Shown piece after piece: positions 33,968 to 44,154 of a stretch of 64,000 nt of DNA. Below the pieces are notes generated by a model. It was given only the letters and a program-made list of their open reading frames with translations, did not search any database and was not told the DNA's origin. This stretch comes from Rhabditoides inermis (lineage: Eukaryota > Nematoda > Chromadorea > Rhabditida > Rhabditidae). Made by a program: the position numbers and the translations under genes. Numbering within the stretch: the first letter of the stretch is position 1; each line of letters opens with the position of its first letter. Location: positions 495,001 to 559,000 of the forward strand of contig CAWZYM010000301.1 of the NCBI GenBank assembly GCA_963966185.1, read 5' to 3'.

Positions 33968-34192
33968 ACTGGCAGGCGGGAGAGAAGAAGAGACTAGAAG
34001 ACACTATCCCATTGCAATTGTTCGTCTTACATGTGTACTTGAAATGTTCCCTCACTCAATAAAGAGTTTTGCGATTGATTGATTGTTGTGTTCTGAAATC
34101 GTGGAACTATTGTGGCGGCGTAATGCCGGTTCGTTAGTATTCGATGTGATCTCGCATGATTCTCGCTTGAATTCAGTCGAGTAGTGGAATCA

Positions 34193-34832
34193 ATGTTACG
34201 CGTTCTAGTCACTCTCTTTCTTAACTATAGCCACCACTCTCGCCACCTTCCATCATGTGATTTTCATCGGTACGCCAACAACCAGTGACTAGGTTCCGGT
34301 AATATACTGTAGGTTCGATCGTATGCCCAGCCGATGCGATGAAAGACAATTTGTCGAAGATTGAAGCCGAAATTGTATTGATGGAAAACGATGATCCATC
34401 AAATGGCGTAATCTCATTTATATGGTTCTTCGGACAGTCACTCATCGGTGAGAGAAGGGAGGAGAAAGAAGGTGACTGATTGCAGACAAACATGATGTTC
34501 TCGCCAAGAAAATGGTGTATTTCAACGCGTCACAGAGTGGTGTTCTACGAATATCTGGAGGGGAGAACGAAGTAGGATTCATAGAGCCCTATCTACTCAT
34601 AAGACACAACTGCTATGTGAGTGCTCTTTGCACAAAAAGCTCATCAGTGTCTCAAAAGCTGCCTGATTCACGATTGTTCCAGGACAAGCCATGTTCGATG
34701 ACGTATCCTCGGAATTCCGACTACTTCGAGACAGACTATGATCAGACCGTGTATGTGAGCGAGGAGGGAAACAAGAAAGAGGGAGCGCCGCTCAGACTCG
34801 TATGCGATAATCCAGTGCGAAATGGACATTGA
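34193..34832 (+). pseudogene. TTL copy with a frameshift in the signal peptide (unit 2)
   Basis: Homologous to 23356-23994 with the same four-exon layout. One inserted A in exon 1 (CTTAACTATAG here, CTTACTATAG in unit 1, near 34222) shifts the frame before the end of the signal peptide. Exons 2 to 4 remain open and nearly identical. A later in-frame ATG near 34337 could start a protein lacking a signal peptide, so loss of secretion rather than complete loss is possible. It is also possible that this is an assembly error. Confidence 0.72.
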
Positions 34833-35293
34833 TTGAGTGATAAATGTTGTATAGGCATAACTTCATCATATGTACTAACAGATCCTTCCACTAGACCAAA
34901 TTCAACAAATTGAGGTAATTTCAAGCCCGGAATAATAGTATAGTGATCATATAAAACTGTGAGGTAAGTGATCATATAAAACTGTGAGGTAACTGTGAGG
35001 ACCGAATGAGGTAATTTCAAGCCCGGAATAATAGTATAGTGATCATATAAAACTACACTTAATAATAACAACAATTAAAGGAAGTAAGAACTCACAGTCA
35101 GCAAAAAAGTGGGAGTGACATTTCTCAAAAAAGCACATCCTCTTCTCCTCGCTCCGCCCCATTATCGATCGACGATGACTCACCCCCATTTACTTAGCTC
35201 GGATCATATTAATGATATTTTCTTTTTATGATTCAATTTTGATCCATTGATTTTCTATGAATGTACTGATAATGCAGGAGTGCTTTGGTTGAG

Positions 35294-36489
35294 ATGCCGC
35301 TGTACTTCACTCCTCATCGTAGCAGGCAGCGCACCCGCACCGAGGGAGACAGCTGCGGACGCACTCTGTCCGAGACGAGTGCAGCAGGGGAACAGGTACC
35401 ACAGTCTATCCTACCACCACTTACCCCTCCTCGCCAGGACCACTGGCGCGAGGGCTGGATGGATGAGGTGGAGCGCGCGACGGCGTATCGCCCCACCGAG
35501 ATGCAATGGCATCAGCTCGACTGCCACTCTCCCGCCGTATGTAGTGGGTGTTGTATGTGTACTTGGCTGTTCAGAGTGTGTCTGTGTCGAGTGTGGAGTA
35601 TCCGCCTCCTCTGCCCTCTTCCTCTCTGCCTGTCAGGGTGGGAGTGCGTCCCTTTCCCGACAGGCACGCCTCGCCTTTCGCATTCTACGACACGCAGGTG
35701 GGTTCGGTTGAAAAAATATCGTATTGACCTGATCTCTAGGGCTACTGCTATGGTGGTTCGTTCAATGGGAACATCTTCCGCCCTAGCAGCGCCCCAGCAC
35801 ACACTCCATTCCATCACTACATGAACAACAAGGAGGAGGAGAAGGGCGAGAAGAAGAAGGAGGGGGAGCAGGCAGAGGCTGCTACCAAGTACTACGGCAA
35901 GAGGGAGTGCGACCGCATCGCCAAGTTCAACAGGCATCTTAAGGTGTGCTCATCTCTCCTGGTGTATTTTGTAGTTATGAATAGTATAGATCTACACACC
36001 GAGTTTCGTGAGAATTTACAAGCAATATTTTGTTCTCATCGTATTACAGGAGGAGGAGCAGGAGCTGGTGCGTCTGTTTGACGTCGCCCACCCCGCGGAT
36101 TTCGAGGTGGAGATGGATGAGTCCGGATACTACCCCACTCGAGAATGGATGCACACCGTCTTCCCACAGGTACGCAGGTTACTGTAGATGGGAGGGTACT
36201 GCTACTGTACTCTCAATTCTAGATCCCTCTGCTGCATCGCCCGGAGATGTCTGAGGACGGAGAGTGTGTGACGGGTGAGTGATGAAAGGGAGGATAGAGG
36301 GAGAGAGAGAGGGGGAGGGAGAGAGAGAGGGAGAGGGGGAGAGGGAGAGTGAGAATGAGAGTGAGAGGGAGAGATGACTGACCCTCGTGTTCAGAGCACG
36401 ACTTGCATGTGTTGCATTGTCGCCTGTCCAACGGTCTGTACTCGTTCACCAACTCCCGATACAACGCCGCCCTCAAGTGGATGGGGGTG

Positions 36490-36536
<47 letters not shown>

Positions 36537-36785
36537 TCTCTCTCTCCCTTTCAGACTCGCTGTGACCCGTGTGGGGTGGGCTCTCGCGGAGTGGAACTCC
36601 ACAATGTCCACTCTCTCCTCTCCCATCTCACCAGCAACAAACACGTCGACATGGTGGGTGTATTGATCGACTATCGATCGATTATCGATTGATTCCAGCT
36701 GTTCTCGGACGATGGCTGTGTGCCGCGCGATTCTCTCGACTACTGGGAAAGGATTCTGCGCGAAGGAGCAGTGAAGGAGCAGTGA
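35294..36785 (+). CDS. Zinc-finger-like protein of unknown role, intact copy (339 aa)
   Basis: Exons 35294-35536, 35575-35697, 35740-35943, 36050-36169, 36223-36274, 36395-36486, 36555-36653 and 36699-36785 join to 339 residues. I do not recognise the family. The N-terminal third is Arg/Thr/Pro-rich and low in complexity, followed by GYCYGGSFNGNIFRP and a Lys/Glu-rich stretch. The C-terminal half looks folded (ELVRLFDVAHPADFEVEMDE, then LHVLHCRLSNGLYSFTNSRY). It ends with CDPCGVGSR followed by LLSHLTSNKH, spacing that resembles a U1/matrin-type C2H2 finger (CxxC...HxxxxxH) which binds RNA or DNA. That assignment is inference. Polyadenylation signal AATAAA at 36954-36959. Only exon 1 survives in unit 1. 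Confidence 0.75.
36497..36531. repeat. (CT)n microsatellite in an intron of the zinc-finger-like gene
   Basis: Directly visible CT run just after the donor of exon 6. Confidence 0.9.
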
Positions 36786-37029
36786 GGAGGAGGAGGAGGA
36801 GGAGGAGGAGCAGACGGAGTTCTCATCGGATGGCCATCAATCCCACTTTCCTGTACGCGTATATCTGAGATTGTTTGTATAGATCTATTTAGCATAGCAT
36901 CCTCACGGCCCGGATAGTTGCACAGTCGACAAAAACTTTTGTTTCTCTCCTCCAATAAATGTTTTCGAAATAGATCAATCGAATCACGCTTGATATATTG
37001 ATGATGTGATCGTATCCTGATATAAGAAA

Positions 37030-37560
37030 CTTGTCGAACAAGTTGCGCACTTCCCAGAAGGAGCACTTCTCAGAAGGAAATCACAAACATCGAGCCGACA
37101 ATCTGTTGGTAGTTTACCCAGAGGTTCACTCTCCCGAAGTTTGAAATTTTAGGTGGAGTTTGAACAAGGTTATTAAAGAAACACTAAATCACCTATTGAA
37201 ACGATGCATTTTGAAAGTTTTTTTTTAAGATAAAAAATAGCGATATCAACAAAAGCGAGCCGACAATCTCTTGGGAACACTCTCAGTATTTCTCTGTCCA
37301 AAGGACAAAAAATTAGAAAATTTCTGAACGGAGTTATTAGCTCCGAAAGATGCTCCGATCTGCTTCATTTGACTTGCAAAGGACCCTCATTTCCCTAAAA
37401 TCGGACCGCCAAGCGCGCGAATTGCGCGGTCGAATGATCCAGCGCGGACCGATAGTGCGACCAAATGCGATGAAATGCTGTCTGGAAAACACACGGCGAA
37501 TGAACAAGCATACAGTGAACGGGGGGGGGGGAGAATACCCTATAATTATACCATATAAAT
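37030..37560. repeat. Dispersed element, copy 1 (related to 40620-41209)
   Basis: The block from about 37350 to 37555 (including CTCATTTCCCTAAAATCGGA and the terminal ATACCCTATAAT) matches, in the opposite orientation, the element inside a nuclear receptor intron at 40620-41209. The terminal inverted repeat is visible at the right end only; the left part is diverged. A motif CGAGCCGACAATCT occurs twice inside (about 37090 and 37256). Confidence 0.65.
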
Positions 37561-37960
37561 CGAATATGCTCAATATCGTAGCATTGTTGCTTTTGTGAAC
37601 ACGTTGTCCTGTTGGATACTGCGATAGGAAATGACAGCGCGGCGGTAGCGCAATCGAAAGGTCGCTGTTTCGATGCCGCCAGCGGACCGAAAGAAGTTCC
37701 GCTACCGCGGTGAGTTGGCGACCACCCTGACACGTTGCGTTGTCAGCCGCTAGCCAGAAGACACACCGTCATCGTGGATTCTCATTACTGGTTTTCTACA
37801 ACCATAACATCTAGTACTCTACTGCAGTCCCTCCATTGTCATTGTTCACAGGCATTTTCATGTGTGAAGCATCCTCGTGGTGTAATAAATTTATTTATTT
37901 ATACTCATACATCTCGTTGAACTAACGTTCACAATTCATCTCAATAAAAAATACAGCGTA

Positions 37961-38604
37961 ATGTGAAGGGCCTTCTTAGATGCACTTTTACTCTGAACTA
38001 TTGTTCGGGTTGGTCCAAAGAAGGTAAAACAACAACCAAACAAGCCCCGAACAGCCTAGTTTTCAATGGGAAACTGTTGGCCCAAACACCTCCTATTGAG
38101 GGCAAACTTTGCCCGAACACGTCAGAACATCGCTCGGCAGCCCCAAACAACCCCGAACTATGAACCAATGAAAAGAGAGAGAACTACTCGAAACTCTCTG
38201 AGTCCCGAAACGAGTGACCGTTCATGTGAGGATAGAGTATGATAGCACCAGCCTGCGCAACCGCTCGGTCGAAACAGCTGATCGACCGAGATGAGAAAAC
38301 GTGTAGAAAGTTGGCTCTGGTTTTGATTCTTTTGTCATTACTTCATTAACTTGTGACCTGTTTTGAGTTATATGTGTTCTGATAGTGTTTTTTTTTTCTC
38401 TGATGTGTAATCATCAGACCCTGGAACACATAATCAAGTGATTGAAGACAGAAATAAATATCGAATTGGAGGAAACTGGAGCCCCAAGGCATATCACACG
38501 AATAACACAAAGTAAAGACAAATATGGAGAGTACAATTCACAAAAAAGTCAATGGCAAATCTCCAAGCACAGTGAAAAAAGTGCATCTAAGAAGGCCCTT
38601 CATG
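37961..38604. mobile_element. MITE-like element with terminal inverted repeats
   Basis: The left end GAAGGGCCTTCTTAGATGCA (about 37965) and the right end TGCATCTAAGAAGGCCCTTC (about 38582) are perfect inverses over 20 bases, and the match extends a few bases further. They bound about 640 bp with no coding capacity. Further copies of TTAGATGCACTTTT follow the right end at about 38610 and 38630, suggesting nested or solo ends. Confidence 0.72.
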
Positions 38605-38684
38605 GGCCTTATTAGATGCACTTTTTCTTATTAGATGCACTTTTTGATAGCATTACAAAATGACACAGGCATAGTACATAGAGT

Positions 38685-41600
38685 TTATGTCTTGAAGTCT
38701 AAGAGTAGCAGATCCCTGATGAGGGAGTCGAGTCTCCACAGGTTGAACACCTCCACTTGGTGCTGCGAGAGGAGCAAGTCAACACCAGTCGACTGCAAAT
38801 AGAAAGGATAATCATGCCCAAAAATTCGACAATAAATATGATTGTCAAAATAAACAGTTTGTTGTTTTGCTCTGGCTCCAATGCCGTGAACATTGAAAGT
38901 CGAAGCAACTCACGAACACTGACGAGAGGAGGAGTATGATTCCGCCCATTCTAGCAGCTGCGTCCATTCCATTGCGGAGGTAGTGCGCGTGGAGAGAGCG
39001 AGTGATCAACTCAAATCATTCTATATCGTAATCCTAAGAACCGACAGCAAATCAAAGTATTCTCCTACCGTAATCATAAGGAGCGACAGCTAAAGGAGAT
39101 ATTCTAACAGTCAGAATCGCGTTTATCGTCTTGGATATATGTGCGATGATCGGGGTTTGAATTCGTATTTGTGTTTGGTACATAGTTTGATGTATTCGAT
39201 TAGAATTGTATAAATGAAAAATACAAACGATTGTTTCACCTGGTCCTATGGAGGCGAAATCAGATCAGATATTAAACTTGTATATAAAAACAACTCACTT
39301 CCAGTTGCTTTCGAATCGCGTCGATGCTGCGTGGTTCGACAATGTTCGATACGGCTGCACAAAAGTATTTATCACAATATGTTTTTCACCCACCACCCTG
39401 CCAGCTGACGTAGGCCTTCAGAGCAACAAATTCCTCGAATGACAATCCCATTTGTAGAATGGGAGGAATGATATCTTCCATTACTCGCTTCACTATCGGA
39501 CCGTAAACACTGTAAATTATTTTTGGTTCTTTTCATCCTCTCTTTTCACTTTCTTCCAACTCACAGTTTCTTCGTTTTCCCGCTGATTTCGCACTCATCT
39601 TCCCACCCGGAATCACAGCCCTCTGACAAATAAATTTATAAAATGTGATTATTTATGTTATAAAAATAAATATAGTAAATAATCAACCCACCTACACAAG
39701 ACACGTAACCACCATTTTGCATGATCAGTCTGCAAAACATAAAAGTTTAACAGTGTTACAAAGCAAAAAGCAATGCTCACTTTTCCGGGAATCCAATTTG
39801 TATAGTGATGAATGCGGGGTCGAGGATAGTATGGAAGAGGAGCACTTGCCGGAGGAACGACACCTGGGAAACCAGAATTCATACATATGCAAAGTGAACT
39901 GCACTCACCCTGTCGTTGTTGGTCATGTTGTCGTAGTGTGGCCATGTCTGTAGCCAGTCGTAGCAGAGCAGTACGTGGGTGCGCACAGACTTGCGGAACG
40001 CGCGGAAAGAAAGGGGACGGATGTCCGCCTTCGTGTACGGCTGGAATGAGCCGGCAAGAGTTCATTTCATCTTTACTCCGCTTCATAATGTATGTTTAGT
40101 GATTTTAAAAATGGTCCAGCAATTTTAACTCACACATTGACTGTTTGCCCCGAGCAGTCTTTCTATTGGCGATTCACAGAAGAGAATCCGACGGCGCTCA
40201 CCCAATCGCATCTCCTCGCGGATCAGGATGGACAGCACCTGGAGGAGACTCAATCTCCCTCTCTTCCTCCCTCCCTCCCTTCCTCTCTCTCTCCCTCCCT
40301 CCCTCCCTCTCTATCTCTCTCTCTGTTTCTCTCTCCCTCTAACTCTGTCTCCTTCTATCTCCCTCCCTCCCTCTCCCCTCTCTCTCTCACTCACTATATG
40401 CTATATCCCCTTACATCTGGTTCCTTCCCGATGGGTCGTTCCGGCGCGGGCTCTCTGGATGAAGAAGGCGAAGTAGAAGATGAAGGAGAGAAGTGTGCCT
40501 GAAACACGATCTCTTCGAAACCCACCCTCACCTTCACAACGTACCTCCTTCGTTTCCAACTCCTCTTCATTTTTACCTCGCATATCGCTGAAGTGTTTGT
40601 TGCTAAAAACATATAGGGTTATAGGGTATCCCCTCGGTTCACGGTACGGCAACCATTTCGCCGCATATTTTCCAGACATCATTTCGTCGCATTTACCCAC
40701 TCTATCGGCCCGAGCGATATCATTCGACCGCGCAATTCGCACGCTTGGCGGTCTGATTTTAGGGAAATGAGGGTCATTTGCAAGTCTAATGAAGCAGAGT
40801 TTCCCATCTTCTAGAGCTTATAACTCCTTTCGGAATTAATGAATCTTCACAACAATTTAACTCCGGTTGCATGACAGTATTTCCTAGAGGACTGTTTTTC
40901 CCGATTCCCGAATTTCGTTTTTATTATATTGATATCGGTCGAAAAACGTATTCTCAGTCCCTTATGTAGGGGAAATCTAGAAAACTTTAAAACTGCCTTC
41001 AAACTTGTGCTACAGCTCCCAGTTCTCGAGAAAGTCTGTCCCGATAGTGTCTCTAGAGGACTGTTTTTCAACAATTTTCTTTGGATTATACCGTATTTTG
41101 GACAAGAAACCCCCTAAAACGTTGAATTTGCATAAAATTCTCGTCTTTTCGCACTCGTCTGACTGACCGCCGATAATTCGCGTACCGTGAAAATGGGGGA
41201 TACCCTATAATTTTATTTCATAAATCTGTTGTTCAGGACGTCTACCGTTTCAGTCCGGACGCTGTGTAGAAGGTGCGCTTGCGCTGTGTGAGAGAGCGAC
41301 GAGGCTGGACAACTGGAAGACAAGAGGGTGGGGAGAGAGGATGACGGGAGAGCGTTACCATTCGGGTTCATGCCCGCATCCCCGCATTTGTCGAAACGGC
41401 ACGACCGACAGATCTGGTGCATCGCTGGAAAAAAAATATGCTTTCAACTTTCAATTAATCTGCGGCCTTTTTGGAAAAAAATCGTGATTCGAAGGGATAA
41501 CAAGGCATTCTATACATTCTATTCTGGGGTATTCGGGATTGTGCTGGCTATTCCAAATGCAATTCTGGAGTGTTTCGAAGGTCTTCGGGAGTGGTTTGAC

Positions 41601-42060
41601 ATTTGAAAAGATTGACCGCCACTCCCTTAGCTCACACAAACAAAAGAAATCTTACAATAGTGGACCCGGCAGTCGGCGTGGCCAGTGATACACACGAAGA
41701 CCTTCTCCAGGGCCACCGTGCGGCTGGAGAATGGGTTCTCTCCCTCTCCCTCCCTCCCTCCCTCTCATCTCTCTCTCCCGCCCTCTCTCTCTCCCTCCTC
41801 TCTCTCCCTCCCTCCCTCTCTCTCCTCTCTCTCTCCCTTCTCTCTCTCTCTCTCTCTCTCTTTCTTTCTCCTCTCACCGGAAGAATGCCGCACAGGCGGA
41901 GCATGACTGTGCTCCAAAGTGGAATCCAGTCGCCAGAGCGGAGCAAACCAGACACAGAACGTCTGAGTTTTATAACTGTTATAACTTACATATAATCTTA
42001 TAAAACATGAAATGAAACATCATTACCTTCTTCATTCGACGGCATGGATGTTGATTGCAT
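38685..42060 (-). CDS. Nuclear hormone receptor (nematode-type NHR)
   Basis: Ligand-regulated transcription factor, nuclear. Sixteen minus-strand exons: 42060-42027, 41962-41878, 41723-41656, 41424-41359, 41312-41246, 40602-40545, 40498-40415, 40238-40134, 40040-39909, 39863-39781, 39729-39692, 39622-39565, 39509-39397, 39354-39299, 39009-38914 and 38792-38685. They close to 416 residues. The DNA-binding domain spans residues 15-81: finger 1 cysteines C15, C18, C32, C35 with P-box CSACAAFFRR; finger 2 C51, C58, C68, C71; then CRFDKCGDAGMNP. The ligand-binding domain includes VLSILIREEMRLGERRRI, FRKSVRTHVLLCYDWLQTW and LSFEEFVALKAYVSW. The last exon encodes an amphipathic helix. The hinge is Ser/Pro-rich. 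It has no close match to a named receptor that I can recall. Exon 15 uses a TTTGAG acceptor. Intron 5 carries a transposon. Confidence 0.92.
40258..40395. repeat. CT/CCCT-rich simple repeat in an NHR intron
   Basis: Interrupted (CT)n with CCCTCCCT units. A second such tract lies at 41741-41872 in another intron of the same gene. Confidence 0.9.
40620..41209. mobile_element. TIR transposon (non-autonomous) inside NHR intron 5
   Basis: The left end TATAGGGTATCCCC with CGGTTCACGGTAC is inverted at the right end as GTACCGTGAAAATGGGGGAT followed by ACCCTATA, giving imperfect TIRs of about 28 bp around 590 bp. No transposase frame is seen. A related copy lies at 37030-37560. The internal sequence includes two CTCTAGAGGACTGTTTTTC-like segments. 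Confidence 0.78.
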
Positions 42061-42517
42061 TGACGATCGAATGATATGCCCACGTATCTCTTATCTATGA
42101 CATGCCAAACATGTTTCCAAAGCAGGAAAAAGGGCACTAGACTGTATTTTGTAATTCAAAATCGCAACTACCTTTCTTGAAAAACAAACGTGGTCAGAGT
42201 GCAAATTGTTTACACAATATATAATTTACGTACTTTTTAGCACAAAACAAAACAAACAACTAAAACGTATCAACTTTATAAGTCATAGCATAAACATCAA
42301 ACAGAAACATGGAGTGATCATTTTGGCATGCAAATGGATTGATCCATAAATACTTTGATACAGAGGGAGAATTCGAAGATATCATACAGTATGCTAGCTC
42401 ACTAGATGCACGTGGAGAGAGGTATCAAACATGGTGAATAACAGAAGGAGATGCGGGGATACCAGTACACGGGGGTTGTTGGTGCGGGGCGGAACCAGCC
42501 TGGAACCAGGAACCATT
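42061..42517. other. Intergenic region between NHR start and EGF-gene stop
   Basis: Both flanking genes are on the minus strand, so this holds the 3' end of the EGF-protein gene and the promoter of the receptor gene. No further gene is seen. Confidence 0.5.
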
Positions 42518-44154
42518 CTATACATCGGTTCCCTCGGCGGGGTGGGTGTCCTGGACGGATGGGGTGCGGGAGGGCTTGGAGCGCCACCGGCGGACAGCCA
42601 GAGTGAGCACGGCTGCGGCAGCGAGCAGGGCCAGAGCAGCGGCAGCCCCCACGGCGAGGAGGGGCCATCCGAGGGCGGAGGGAGAGGAGGAGAGCAGCGA
42701 CTGCTCCGACACCTGCGGCAGACAGCGCCCGCCCTCCGACACGAAGCCCCGCGCACACTCCTCACACCTGCAATCGAACAGGTGAGAAGAGGAGGTTAGA
42801 GAAGCAGACAGTTGCTGTCACTCACCTCTCTCCGGCGTATCCGACGGCGCACGCGCACTCGTTGTCCTCGCTCACTTCCCCGCCGTTCTCGCAGATGAGC
42901 TGCTCGTCGCAGAACGGACCCGTGAAGCCCACGTCGCACAGACAGAAGCCGTCCTGAACAGGAGTGTGAGGATGAGGGGAGTGTGAGGAGAGAGAGAGAG
43001 AGATAGAAGAGAGAGAGAGAGAGAGAGAGAGACTCACAACTCCTCCAGTGGGGATTCCGTTGTAGCAGGTGCGCATCTGACAGAACAGTCCGCTCCACTT
43101 CTCGAAGCACTCGCACTTGTCGTTCACCAATTTTCCTGCAAATATATTGTTGTTGTTGTTGTGCTTTACTAATAATATTTTTGCATTTTCACGCGCCGAT
43201 TGCAAAATCGCGCGCGAAAATATCTTTTTTTTTATATTTTTTTTTGTTTATTTACTCGGTTTTCTGATTATTTACGTTTTTTTGTTATGACTCACCCTTG
43301 CCTTCCTCGCAGTAGGTCACCTTCTCGCACTTGTCTCCCTTGAGTCCGAACGGGCAGTGACACTTTTGCTGCAACAAATACGCTCAATCCTCGATGTCTT
43401 TGTTGTGTCTTGTGGTCCTCACCTGTCCACGGAAGGTGTGCCTCCGTCCTCCGTTCGCGCACTTTTCCCTCTCGCACTGAACTCCCTCGAATCGCAGCGT
43501 ACACTCGCACTTGCCCTGTAACATATCCGGTGAATCGAGTGGCGCAGGTGCGTTGTTTTCCGCCTGCGTGCTGATTTGATCCTCGTTTATCCGCCGTGTT
43601 CTTGTACGCGTGTCTACATAATCCTATCTGTGTGATTGAGGTGCAGTGACCCCGGGTCGACCGGCCGCTAATCCCCACCTCTTCGATTGTTTCCACCGGC
43701 CAGGTGACACGGTCAGTCACTAGTTCTCAAATGGATATTCTACTAAACTCGATGTGCTACTCTAGCTTTGCAACCCTATTACATTCCAAATTTCAATTAT
43801 GTGGTTCGTCTCGCAGCTGGGTCTTCCGAATTCCGCTGGTCAGTGGCAGAGGCAATATGTGTCCCTCTCTATGTCCACTTTGGCTGCGTGTGAGTGCCAA
43901 TATCATGTATATCGAAAGAGGGCAGCGTCCGCGCGGGATAATTGGTGCTAAGCTGATGCATGGGGCGAGATAAGGTGATAGAGAGTCCCGGGTGACTTGT
44001 TACGGCTCGAGCTACTCAAAGTAATGAAGCGTACATTGACGAGTACTCCTCCGTTGTGGCAGTAGTCAGCTGGAAGGGGGACGTCGTGGAGCCGCACCTC
44101 CTGAGCAGCCACGGCTGCGAGAACGGCAAGGACGGGCAGAAGAAGACGAGCCAT
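42518..44154 (-). CDS. EGF-repeat type I membrane protein (253 aa)
   Basis: Probable cell-surface protein. Exons 44154-44035, 43515-43423, 43368-43296, 43135-43038, 42953-42826 and 42767-42518 give 253 residues. A signal peptide (MARLLLPVLAVLAAVAAQ) is followed by a chain of EGF-like modules with typical spacing (CHNGG; CECTLRFEGVQC; CHCPFGLKGDKC; CECFEKWSGLFC; FCLCDVGFTGPFC; CACAVGYAGERC), to about residue 187. A transmembrane helix spans about 203-229, then a short basic tail (RRWRSKPSRTPS) with little signalling content. No calcium-binding EGF consensus, DSL domain or protease motif is evident, so it is not a clear Notch ligand. The function is unknown; adhesion or receptor roles are possible. 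Confidence 0.87.
42981..43031. repeat. (GA)n microsatellite in an intron of the EGF gene
   Basis: Directly visible interrupted GA run. Confidence 0.9.

Larger units (their letters stand above)
29690..35560. repeat. Segmental duplication, unit 2
   Basis: Partner of unit 1 with the same gene order and orientation. Its left limit is inside phosphatase exon 10, directly right of the satellite array. The right part continues past the unit 1 break into the remaining exons of the zinc-finger-like gene. Confidence 0.9.

Noticed and set aside
37640..37690. tRNA-like GCGGTAGCGCAATCG
   Set aside because: Too short, with no acceptable T-arm; chance or very decayed.
40145..42003. Ser/Leu/Pro-rich plus-strand frames
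   Set aside because: Translations of CT-rich simple repeats inside introns of the minus-strand receptor gene.
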